From Pseudorhodoplanes sp. (GTDB lineage: Bacteria; Pseudomonadota; Alphaproteobacteria; Rhizobiales; Xanthobacteraceae), in the NCBI GenBank assembly GCA_008933495.1, contig WBUW01000086.1, positions 1 to 9,152 of the forward strand: a stretch of DNA of 9,152 bases, written 5' to 3'. The notes under the pieces are model-generated. The model worked only from the letters and a program-made list of their open reading frames with translations, was not told where the DNA came from and ran no database searches. Numbering within the stretch: the first letter of the stretch is position 1; each line of letters begins with the position of its first letter. This document shows positions 1 through 5,393 of this stretch, in pieces. The translations under genes and the position numbers were made by a program.

Positions 1-309
1 GAAGTGAGCGGCTCCGTGGACGTGCGGCAGGGCGCGACGTTCACGGCTCCGAAGCTCGCGAAGAGCGGCTACGTGGACGTGCGGCAGGGCGCGACGTTCA
101 CGGCTCCGAAGCTCGCGAAGAGCGGCTACGTGTACGTGCGGCAGGGCGCGACGTTCACGGCTCCGAAGCTCGCGAAGAGCGGCTACGTGGACGTGCAGCA
201 GGGCGCGACGTTCACGGCTCCGAAGCTCGCGAAGAGCGGCTACGTGTACGTGCGGCAGGGCGCGACGTTCTACGCACCACTTCTCGGGTACGACAAGAAG
301 CCTTCATAA
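1..309 (+). CDS. Tandem-repeat protein, C-terminal part (5' end outside window)
   Basis: The reading frame is open at the left edge, so this is probably the C-terminal end of a longer protein. The GTG at 4 is in frame but need not be the start, and no ribosome binding site is visible. It encodes four full 19-residue units of the form VDVRQGATFTAPKLAKSGY and a fifth that degenerates into a short tail ending GYDKKPS. Each unit has alternating hydrophobic positions and a Gly/Ala turn, a pattern that suggests a stacked beta-solenoid or leucine-rich-like fold; this is inference from periodicity. I recall similar 'GATFTAP' repeats in uncharacterised phage and prophage proteins, possibly virion or surface associated, but no function can be assigned. 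No signal peptide or membrane segment is visible in this part. It is followed after 6 bases by another phage-like gene. Confidence 0.7.
   Translation, partial: EVSGSVDVRQGATFTAPKLAKSGYVDVRQGATFTAPKLAKSGYVYVRQGATFTAPKLAKSGYVDVQQGATFTAPKLAKSGYVYVRQGATFYAPLLGYDKKPS
16..270 (+). repeat. 57-bp coding tandem repeat, about 4.5 units
   Basis: Units start at 16, 73, 130, 187 and 244 (the last is partial, identical only to 270). They are almost identical at DNA level. The visible changes are GAC/TAC at codon 2 (Asp in units 1, 2 and 4, Tyr in units 3 and 5) and CGG/CAG at codon 4 of unit 4. The lack of silent drift points to recent duplication or homogenisation. The units abut with no spacers, so this is not a CRISPR array. 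Confidence 0.95.
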
Positions 310-315
310 CAACCT

Positions 316-660
316 ATGGAACACCCCGCGCCGCGAACGGAACAGCAGAACAAGGCGATCCACCTGTACTGTCAACACATCGCCGATGCCCTGAACGACG
401 CGGGGCTGAACATTGAGCAAGTCCTAAAAAACTTCACGCTAGAATTGGATTGGAACAAAGACTCGGTGAAAGAAATTTTGTGGCGTACCGCCCAAAAGCG
501 TCTGACCGGAAAGCACAGCACGACCGAGCTGTCGAAGCATGAGGACATCACCAAGGTATACGAAGCTCTGAATCGTTTCCTCGCCAAGCTTGGCGTTGAG
601 CATATCCCGTTTCCAAGCCACGAGCCGGGCTATTATGAAAAGGCTCCACTTAGAAGCTAA
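316..660 (+). CDS. Hypothetical phage-type protein, 114 aa
   Basis: This is a complete 114-residue protein beginning with ATG, 6 bases after the repeat-protein stop; the RBS is weak. It is soluble and charged, with a helical N-terminal half (EQQNKAIHLYCQHIADALNDAG around residues 9-30), a central 'W..DSVKEILWR..QKRLTGKHSTTEL' stretch (about 46-71) and a 'KVYEALNRFLAKLGVEHIPFPS' end (about 80-101). This arrangement matches, from memory, a recurrent family of short uncharacterised proteins in tailed-phage genomes, which share a 'LWR..Q...GK.STTEL..V.LNR.L....G...PFPS' pattern. The function is unknown. Codon use is less GC-biased than in the genes after 1797, which fits imported DNA. It supports reading the left end as prophage-derived. 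Confidence 0.75.
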   Translation: MEHPAPRTEQQNKAIHLYCQHIADALNDAGLNIEQVLKNFTLELDWNKDSVKEILWRTAQKRLTGKHSTTELSKHEDITKVYEALNRFLAKLGVEHIPFPSHEPGYYEKAPLRS

Positions 661-670
661 CCAGCATCCT

Positions 671-823
671 ATGTTAGAAACAACGAACATCCGCGTTTAC
701 AAGAAAACCCTGCCGCTCATCCGCAAAGGCGTGTACCGCCGAACAGTGAGAGCTGGGACGCCAGCAACAATTCTGGAGTACATTCACGAACTCGTCGTTG
801 CAGATAACAAGCGCAAAGTATGA
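671..823 (+). CDS. Small basic protein, possible ribbon-helix-helix fold, 50 aa
   Basis: The frame from ATG 671 encodes 50 residues. The N-terminal stretch TNIRVYKKTLPLIRK could be a beta strand, and ATILEYIHELVVADNKRK resembles the second helix of ribbon-helix-helix DNA-binding proteins (compare the 'EYI.EL...D.KR' pattern). The first helix is not convincing, so the resemblance is weak. An earlier in-frame ATG at 635 would give 62 residues and overlap the previous gene by 26 bases. Neither start has a good RBS. It follows the 114-residue phage-type gene by 10 bases and could be co-transcribed. It may be a small phage regulator, an antitoxin-like protein or a non-functional fragment. Confidence 0.4.
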   Translation: MLETTNIRVYKKTLPLIRKGVYRRTVRAGTPATILEYIHELVVADNKRKV

Positions 824-837
824 CCAAGGAAACTCTA

Positions 838-942
838 ATGGTGCTTGTTGCTAGCTTATATTCGTCGGCAGGCTGGTCGGCAGTCGGGCAGAATTCTTTC
901 ACACCCAATCATAGTTCCTCATTCCCACCGCCCCTTTTTTAG
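838..942 (+). CDS. Possible 34-aa peptide, weakly supported
   Basis: An ATG 15 bases after the previous stop is preceded by AAGGA at 826-830 with good spacing, and opens a frame of 34 codons to TAG. The peptide begins with a hydrophobic stretch (MVLVASLYSSAGW) and ends Pro-rich. No family is recognised. The support is only the RBS-like sequence and position; a frame this short is easily found by chance, and its end overlaps the hairpin and promoter region of the next gene. Confidence 0.15.
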   Translation: MVLVASLYSSAGWSAVGQNSFTPNHSSSFPPPLF

Positions 943-943
943 G

Positions 944-970
944 GTGGTAAAATACGCCCAGACTTACCAC
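944..970. promoter_or_regulatory. Perfect 7-bp inverted repeat, operator-like
   Basis: GTGGTAA (944-950) and TTACCAC (964-970) are perfect inverted arms separated by 13 bases. The left arm overlaps the putative -10 and the right arm ends 3 bases before the RBS GGGAG (974-978). This geometry suits an operator. If transcription instead starts further upstream, it could be an RNA hairpin competing with CCACC (925-929) for pairing to GGTGG (943-947). Function is inferred only. Confidence 0.45.
945..953 (+). promoter_or_regulatory. Possible extended -10 promoter for the DUF1640-like gene
   Basis: TGGTAAAAT matches an extended -10 element (TGn followed by TAAAAT, one mismatch to TATAAT) and lies about 30 bases before the ATG at 985. 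No -35 hexamer is clear, which an extended -10 can tolerate. The element lies within the left arm of the inverted repeat at 944-970, so a protein bound there would block it. Confidence 0.35.
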
Positions 971-984
971 ATCGGGAGCGGACA

Positions 985-1242
985 ATGACTTACGCATTCG
1001 ACACGTTGGGATATGCTAGACGGCTCAGGGAAGCGGGTGTACCGCAGAAGCAGGCCGAGGCTCACGCCGATGCCGCCAAGGAGTTCGTGATGGGCGAGCT
1101 AGTAACGAAGACCGACATCCAGACGCTGACCGCCCACTTCGACACGAAGCTGGACAACCTCTCGCTCCGGCTCACGGTGCGGCTGGGTGTGATGCTCGCC
1201 GCAGCTATCGCGCTTCTGGGCGCGATCCTGAAGCTTGCCTGA
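985..1242 (+). CDS. DUF1640-like coiled-coil protein with C-terminal membrane anchor, 85 aa
   Basis: The ATG at 985 is preceded by GGGAG at 974-978, a good RBS. The protein starts FDTLGYARRLREAGVPQKQAEAHADA, the typical opening of DUF1640 (CCDC90-like) bacterial proteins, runs through a charged helix likely to form a coiled coil (about residues 25-62, with the characteristic 'LVTKTDIQTL' segment) and ends in one membrane helix (about 68-84). Members of this type are common in proteobacterial genomes and prophages and have no established biochemical role. It is likely anchored in the inner membrane with the coiled coil in the cytoplasm. It is a single-gene unit with its own promoter-like site and terminator. 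The family call rests on pattern memory. Confidence 0.8.
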   Translation: MTYAFDTLGYARRLREAGVPQKQAEAHADAAKEFVMGELVTKTDIQTLTAHFDTKLDNLSLRLTVRLGVMLAAAIALLGAILKLA

Positions 1243-1253
1243 AAACACTCTCT

Positions 1254-1280
1254 GTCCCCGCTTTCGCGGGGACTCTTTTT
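1254..1280 (+). terminator. Intrinsic terminator after the DUF1640-like gene
   Basis: GTCCCCGC and GCGGGGAC form an 8-bp perfect stem (1254-1273) with a TTTC loop, followed directly by TCTTTTT. It begins 11 bases after the stop codon. It should end transcription before the tRNA gene. Confidence 0.92.
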
Positions 1281-1310
1281 ATCTGCCCGCTGCTGTGCTA
1301 TTTCCTGCAT

Positions 1311-1328
1311 GAGACTAAAAAGAGACTA
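1311..1328 (+). repeat. Short direct repeat GAGACTA x2 beside the tRNA gene
   Basis: GAGACTA occurs at 1311-1317 and 1322-1328, start to start 11 bases apart, about 43 bases before the tRNA. Closely spaced short direct repeats next to a tRNA resemble arm-type sites bound by tyrosine integrases at element ends. No integrase gene is in the window, so this is suggestive only. Confidence 0.35.
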
Positions 1329-1370
1329 GCGAAAAATAGGAACGCGATAGGGTTAGGTTTTCAAGGCTTT

Positions 1371-1444
1371 GCGGGCGTAGTTCAATGGTAGAACGGCAGC
1401 TTCCCAAGCTGCATACGAGGGTTCGATTCCCTTCGCCCGCTCCA
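1371..1444 (+). tRNA. tRNA-Gly (anticodon CCC)
   Basis: The sequence folds as a complete 74-base cloverleaf with encoded CCA (1442-1444). The acceptor stem is GCGGGCG (1371-1377) with CGCCCGC (1434-1440). The D stem is GTTC/GAAC. The anticodon stem GCAGC/GCTGC encloses loop TTCCCAA, giving anticodon CCC at 1403-1405. The T arm GAGGG/CCCTT has loop TTCGATT. It reads GGG glycine codons. It lies at the composition boundary between the phage-like left end and the housekeeping region, and tRNA genes are common integration targets. Confidence 0.97.
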
Positions 1445-1601
1445 GCCGCTCACACACTTCCGCACACCGCTGCATCACATTCGTGCGAGCTTTTGCCCCC
1501 GCCGTTGTTGCACGCGGGCGCGGCGGTTGCCTGCGGCCGCTTTCCGCCCTATCTGAGGGGAGAATTCGGCGCCGCCGCGGCCGCCGATCGACGGGAGCAA
1601 G

Positions 1602-1766
1602 ATGTCCGAGACCGGCATTCAATCCGGGCAGCGTTCGTTCTGGCCGGTCTGGCTTGCGGTCGCCGTGGCGACGGTGATCGTGGCGAGCACGCTTGCGCTC
1701 TGGGCCCATTACGGCACGGCAGTATTCTACGAAATGATCCTGGCAGGCATCGCCGCCTGCTTCTAG
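1602..1766 (+). CDS. Small single-pass membrane protein upstream of sco, 54 aa
   Basis: ATG 1602 is preceded by GGGAG at 1593-1597 at good spacing and opens a 54-residue frame. A short polar N-terminus (MSETGIQSGQRS) is followed by a strongly hydrophobic helix (about residues 13-35, FWPVWLAVAVATVIVASTLALW), then an amphipathic tail HYGTAVFYEMILAGIAACF. The tail, with 'YGTAVF.EM...G.AACF', matches my memory of short conserved proteins next to SCO genes in Rhizobiales. It ends 30 bases before sco on the same strand, so the two are probably co-transcribed. A role in cytochrome oxidase or copper-site assembly is inferred from position. The Cys next to the C-terminus is notable but no metal motif is present. 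Its short length makes it easy to miss. Confidence 0.75.
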   Translation: MSETGIQSGQRSFWPVWLAVAVATVIVASTLALWAHYGTAVFYEMILAGIAACF

Positions 1767-1796
1767 ACCAAGAGCAAAGGGAGGCAAGGCAAGCCG

Positions 1797-2393
1797 ATGA
1801 GCGCGCGCGCGACCCGCATTGTTCTCGTTCTGTCGGCTTTTCTCGCCGGTGTCACGCTTTTTGCCGCGGCGGCGCTGCTCATTTCCGGCCGGATGCAGCC
1901 GCCCGGCGTCCCCACCGCCGCGATCGGCGGGCCGTTCAAACTGACCGATCACAACGGCAACGAAGTCACCAACCAGACACTGAAGGGGCGCCCTTTCCTC
2001 ATCTTCTTCGGCTTCACGCATTGCCCGGATGTCTGCCCGACCGCGCTGTTCGAGGTGTCGGAAGTCCTGCGCATGCTCGGCCCCGATGCCGACCGCGCCG
2101 CCGCTCTGTTCGTCACGGTCGATCCCGAGCGCGATACGCCCGCCAGGCTCAAGGATTATCTGTCGAGTTTCGATCCGCATCTGCGCGGCCTGACCGGCGA
2201 CGAGAAGGCGCTGGCGGACATGCAGCGCGCCTATCGCGTGTATGCGAAAAAAGTCCCGCTCGACGGCGGCGATTATACGATGGACCACACCGCCCTGGTC
2301 TATCTGATGGACAAGGAGGGCCGTTTCGTCGCTCCGTTCAATCTCAAGCGGCCGCCCGAGGCGGCGGCGGCCGATCTGCGAAAGTACCTGTAG
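1797..2393 (+). CDS. SCO1/SenC family copper chaperone
   Basis: This 198-residue protein is a membrane-anchored, thioredoxin-fold copper-binding protein of the SCO1/SenC/PrrC family, which helps deliver copper to the CuA site of cytochrome c oxidase and acts on the periplasmic side. An N-terminal hydrophobic segment (about residues 8-30) serves as anchor. The core starts with GGPFKLTDHNG (44-54) and carries the copper motif CPDVC (Cys76, Cys80) within GFTHCPDVCPT, the VDPERDTP stretch (108-115) and the third ligand His164 in DYTMDH. All three expected copper ligands are present, and the length is typical. AGGGAGG at 1778-1784 precedes ATG 1797. The 54-residue membrane protein lies directly upstream. 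Its 3' end overlaps the opposite-strand glycosyltransferase by 50 bases. No oxidase subunit genes are in the window. Confidence 0.96.
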   Translation: MSARATRIVLVLSAFLAGVTLFAAAALLISGRMQPPGVPTAAIGGPFKLTDHNGNEVTNQTLKGRPFLIFFGFTHCPDVCPTALFEVSEVLRMLGPDADRAAALFVTVDPERDTPARLKDYLSSFDPHLRGLTGDEKALADMQRAYRVYAKKVPLDGGDYTMDHTALVYLMDKEGRFVAPFNLKRPPEAAAADLRKYL

Positions 2394-4338
2394 CGCGGCG
2401 GCGTTTGCGGCTTTCGTCCAGCCGCGAGGTGATCGCGCGCCCGTGCTCGGTCTTCTCCCAACGGTACGGCGCGACGACGAGCTGGAACAGCGCGCGCCAG
2501 GCCGCAAGCGACAGCAAGAGCCAGTAAAGCGGCATCAGCACGAGCGCCCAGCCAAATCGCAACAGGCGCCGACGCGCCAGCCCGATCATGGCGAGCACGC
2601 CCGAAATCGCATAGCCGGTGACGAGCGTCGTGCCGTGCAAGCCGGTTATGATGAGATCGGCAAACGCCTTGTCGTGCAGCATTCCGGCGCCGGCCGACAG
2701 CTCCCATACGAGTGCGGCCGCAAAAATCAGGTGGACGAGGGAGGCGAGCACGGTGCCGCCGACGACGAGCTGGAACACGGCGAAACCGGCGAAACCGAGA
2801 TCGCCAATGAGCCGCAACGGCTGGCGCATATGAACGAGCCAAGTCTGCATCCATCCCTTGAACCAGCGCGTGCGCTGGCGCAGCCAGGGACGCAGGCGGG
2901 AAGGCGCCTCCTCGTAGGTCGAAGAGGAAATCATCGCCGTGCGGTAGCCTAGGCGCGCCAGGCGCATGCCGAGATCGGCGTCTTCGGTTACGTTATGGGG
3001 ATCCCAGGCGCCCGCTTGCCGCAATGCCTCGGCGCGGAAATGATTGGATGAGCCGCCGAGCGGCAGCGGAAGCTGCCAGAGCGCCAGTCCGGGCAGGAAG
3101 ACATCGAACAGTCCGGCATATTCCGCCGTAAACATGCGCGTGAGCCAGCTATCGGCGGTATTGTCGATCGTCAGGCGGGCCTGCACGCAGGCAAGCCGCT
3201 GATCGTGCGCCATGAAAGTTTCGGCGGCGCTGCGCAACTGGTCGGGTTCCGGCCGGTCTTCGGCATCGTAGACCGCGACCAGGGAGCCGCGCGCGAATGG
3301 CAAGGCGGCATTGAGCGCTTTTGGTTTCGTGCGCGGCGCCGCGACCGGAGCAAGAACGATCTCGAACGGATAATGCGTCCCGCATTTTGAAACCGCGAGC
3401 CGGGTTTCATGATCGTCGGGTTCGAGCACCAGCTTGATGTCGAGCTTCTCCGGCGGATAGTCAAGATTGCGCAGCGCGTGCAGGAGCTGGGGCACGGCCG
3501 GCGCCTCCCGATAGAGCGCGACGATGACGGAGTAAGCCGGCAATTCAGCGTCGGACAGATGTCGGCGCCGGCGCCACATCAGGCCGGTGGTGAGCGCGCC
3601 CAAAAGGCGCAGGCCGGTCCAGCCGAGAAAGATCAGCGCCAGCGCGATATCGACCGCGGTGATGACCGCCTTGGCATCGAACCAGAGCGCGGCGCCAAGA
3701 CCGGCTCCGGCTCCGGCCAGTGCCGCGAGCCGCACGCCGCCGCGTGCGCCGGCCGAATAAGCCGGGTATTCGGTTTTGAGCGCGCGCGCGGCGCGGTATT
3801 CGATCGCCGCCGCCGCATGATGCGCGACGAAGCGCTGCAGCCGCTCCATTGTGGTAATCCGCACTTGCGGCGCAAGATGCGGGTGGGCGGTCAGGAAGGT
3901 CACGAGATGACGGGCGGCCGTCGCACGCAACGCCACGACCAGAACGAGGTTGCCATCGATGAGGAGCGGCAGCGCCCGCGCCGCGGCGGCCTGCATCAAT
4001 TGGGCATCGTCAAGCGGCACCTGGCTGCGGGCGATGTCGTCGAGCGTTTCGAATGCGAGACCGAGCGAGCGCGCCAATTCGCCGGCATAGGCCCGCTCCC
4101 CGATTTGGCCGCCAGCGATCAGGACCTGGTCGGCGCCGGTGTCGATTTCCGCCGCACGCAATTCGGCGGCCGCCAGAAGGCCCGGCGGGATCCGGTGGCG
4201 GATGCATTCGATTTCATGGCAACGGGCAAGGCGGCTGCGGACGCGGCCGGCAAATTGCCGCAAAGCGACGGTATCGCCCTCGGCCGTCGCCACACGTCCG
4301 GCCCGGTTTGCGGCCGGCGCGAAACGCCCCCAATTCAT
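2344..4338 (-). CDS. Membrane glycosyltransferase family 2 with N-terminal MshEN/T2SSE_N-like domain
   Basis: This 664-residue protein (ATG at 4338; a TTG at 4350 would add four residues; neither has a clear RBS) belongs to the processive, cellulose-synthase-like GT2 group (COG1215 type). Residues about 65-175 resemble the T2SSE_N/MshEN domain: 'LIAGGQIGE..YAGELARSLGLAFETL', then 'RALPLLIDGNLVLVV' and a closing 'VRITTMERLQRFV'. Two membrane helices follow (about 203-222 and 225-250). The catalytic domain starts at YSVIVALYRE and shows EPDD (306-309), DAED (358-361), GGSSNHFR, TEDADLG (from 451) and the QRTRW motif (488-492), so the expected nucleotide-sugar and catalytic residues are present. 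Several C-terminal helices (about 514-546, 562-585, 593-620) end at PYRWEKTEHG. It probably makes or exports a surface glycan; the product is unknown. The last residues form a basic, Pro/Ala-rich tail overlapping sco. Confidence 0.93.
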   Translation of the reverse strand: MNWGRFAPAANRAGRVATAEGDTVALRQFAGRVRSRLARCHEIECIRHRIPPGLLAAAELRAAEIDTGADQVLIAGGQIGERAYAGELARSLGLAFETLDDIARSQVPLDDAQLMQAAAARALPLLIDGNLVLVVALRATAARHLVTFLTAHPHLAPQVRITTMERLQRFVAHHAAAAIEYRAARALKTEYPAYSAGARGGVRLAALAGAGAGLGAALWFDAKAVITAVDIALALIFLGWTGLRLLGALTTGLMWRRRRHLSDAELPAYSVIVALYREAPAVPQLLHALRNLDYPPEKLDIKLVLEPDDHETRLAVSKCGTHYPFEIVLAPVAAPRTKPKALNAALPFARGSLVAVYDAEDRPEPDQLRSAAETFMAHDQRLACVQARLTIDNTADSWLTRMFTAEYAGLFDVFLPGLALWQLPLPLGGSSNHFRAEALRQAGAWDPHNVTEDADLGMRLARLGYRTAMISSSTYEEAPSRLRPWLRQRTRWFKGWMQTWLVHMRQPLRLIGDLGFAGFAVFQLVVGGTVLASLVHLIFAAALVWELSAGAGMLHDKAFADLIITGLHGTTLVTGYAISGVLAMIGLARRRLLRFGWALVLMPLYWLLLSLAAWRALFQLVVAPYRWEKTEHGRAITSRLDESRKRRRATGTFADRPPPPRAAA

Positions 4339-4415
4339 CCCGCCCCGCAACGCAGACCACTGTTACGCCACCACGATTGGTCTATAAGCGGACGCGGCGG
4401 CACAAAGTCATCGAC

Positions 4416-5336
4416 ATGCAGCGTACGTATTTTTCCACATCGCTCCCCCGAAACAAGGGGGTTCGTCTCATCCTGACCGGCTTGCTGGCCGGCCTGGTGG
4501 CGGGCGCGCTGGCGCCGCCTTGGCCGGAGACCGCAATGGCGCAGGGGAGGCCGACCGCCCAGACGGGCCCCATTTCCGCCTATCCCGGTTTTTGGGATCC
4601 CCGGCGGCGCCCGGAACGGCCCGATCTGTCGCGCCTGACGCTGATCCGCTTTCTGACCGAAACCGACTATCCGCCGTTCAATTATGCGCGTCCTGACGGC
4701 AACCCGACCGGATTCAATGTCGATCTCGCGCGTGCTCTCTGCGACGAAATGAAAATCCAATGTACCATCCAGATGCGCCGGTTCGACACCCTGGTGCCCG
4801 CGCTTGCAGCCAATCGCGGCGATGCCCTGATCGCCTCCATTGCGGTGACGCCGGCGACCCGCAAGATTCTCGACTTCACCGATCCCTATTACCGCGTGCC
4901 GGCGCGCTTCGTGGCGCGGCGGGACGGCGCGCTGGGCGAGGTGCGGCCCGAGTTTCTGGAAGGCAAAAAAGTGGCGGTGGTCGCAGGCTCCGCGCACGAG
5001 GCCTATCTGAAGCTTTTGTTCACGGAGGCCGAGTTGCGGCCCTACCCGTCGGCGCAAGCCGCACGTGACGCGCTGCGGCGCGCCGAAGCCGATTATGTTT
5101 TCGGGGACGCGATTGCGTTGTCGTTCTGGATCAATGGCACGGAGTCGGCAGGCTGCTGCAGCTTTACCGGCGGCCCCTTCTTCGACAGTCATTTTTTCGG
5201 CGAGGGTGTCGGCATCGCGGTCCGGCGCGGCAACGATACCTTGCGTCAGGCGCTGAATTGGGCCCTGTTCCGGCTTTGGGAAAAGGGCCAATTGACCGAC
5301 CTGTGGCTGCGCTATTTCCCGGTCAGTCCCTTCTGA
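4416..5336 (+). CDS. Periplasmic solute-binding protein, family 3 (amino-acid type)
   Basis: From ATG 4416 this encodes 306 residues. The N-terminus is a Sec signal peptide: basic RNKGVR, a hydrophobic core (about 17-33), and a likely cleavage after AMA (42/43). The mature part is an SBP_bac_3 domain: LIRFLTETDYPPFNY (77-90), GFNVDLARALCDEM (99-112), FDTLVPALAANRGDALIAS (123-141) and TPATRKILDFTDPYY (145-159), where Arg149 is at the position that usually binds the ligand alpha-carboxylate. A second lobe includes GKKVAVVAGSAHE (183-195) and ADYVFGD (225-231), with a WEKGQLTDLWLRYF end. The family captures amino acids or similar small acids for ABC importers, and some members are sensory. No permease or ATPase gene is adjacent, so partners lie elsewhere and the ligand is unknown. 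It is divergent from the glycosyltransferase across a 77-base gap. Confidence 0.92.
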   Translation: MQRTYFSTSLPRNKGVRLILTGLLAGLVAGALAPPWPETAMAQGRPTAQTGPISAYPGFWDPRRRPERPDLSRLTLIRFLTETDYPPFNYARPDGNPTGFNVDLARALCDEMKIQCTIQMRRFDTLVPALAANRGDALIASIAVTPATRKILDFTDPYYRVPARFVARRDGALGEVRPEFLEGKKVAVVAGSAHEAYLKLLFTEAELRPYPSAQAARDALRRAEADYVFGDAIALSFWINGTESAGCCSFTGGPFFDSHFFGEGVGIAVRRGNDTLRQALNWALFRLWEKGQLTDLWLRYFPVSPF

Positions 5337-5346
5337 CATCCGATTT

Positions 5347-5362
5347 GACGGCGAGGGCCGTC
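5347..5362 (+). other. Hairpin between the solute-binding protein gene and lysS
   Basis: GACGGC (5347-5352) and GCCGTC (5357-5362) form a 6-bp perfect stem with a GAGG loop, starting 10 bases after the upstream stop. There is no T-run after it, so it is at best a weak or Rho-assisted stop, or an RNA-stability element. Confidence 0.35.
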
Positions 5363-5393
5363 GTCACCTAAACGTCCGCATCAGGAGAGCATG

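Noticed and set aside
1..309. CRISPR-like direct repeats
   Set aside because: The 57-bp units abut with no unique spacers and encode a regular 19-residue protein repeat.
1500..1527. CCGCCG...CGGCGG pairing between the tRNA and the small membrane protein gene
   Set aside because: The arms are short, low in complexity and separated by about 16 bases, with no T-run; such pairs are expected by chance in GC-rich DNA.
1353..2507. Long open frame on the minus strand
   Set aside because: It crosses the tRNA gene and is antisense to sco; its product is Arg-rich low-complexity sequence typical of a high-GC shadow frame.
1385..2527. Long open frame on the plus strand beginning inside the tRNA
   Set aside because: It is out of frame with sco, which has all its family motifs, and it begins within tRNA-Gly.
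4339..4415. Promoter-like TTACGC and TATAAG in the 77-base divergent gap
   Set aside because: The spacing is only about 14 bases and the -35 match is poor, so I did not list it as a promoter.
3409..4476. Long plus-strand frame opposite the glycosyltransferase
   Set aside because: The opposite strand encodes an intact GT2 enzyme; this frame has no recognisable domain and a composition typical of antisense GC-rich DNA.
4335..5339. Minus-strand frame of 334 codons opposite the solute-binding protein gene
   Set aside because: The plus strand has a signal peptide and clear SBP_bac_3 motifs; this frame shows no family features.
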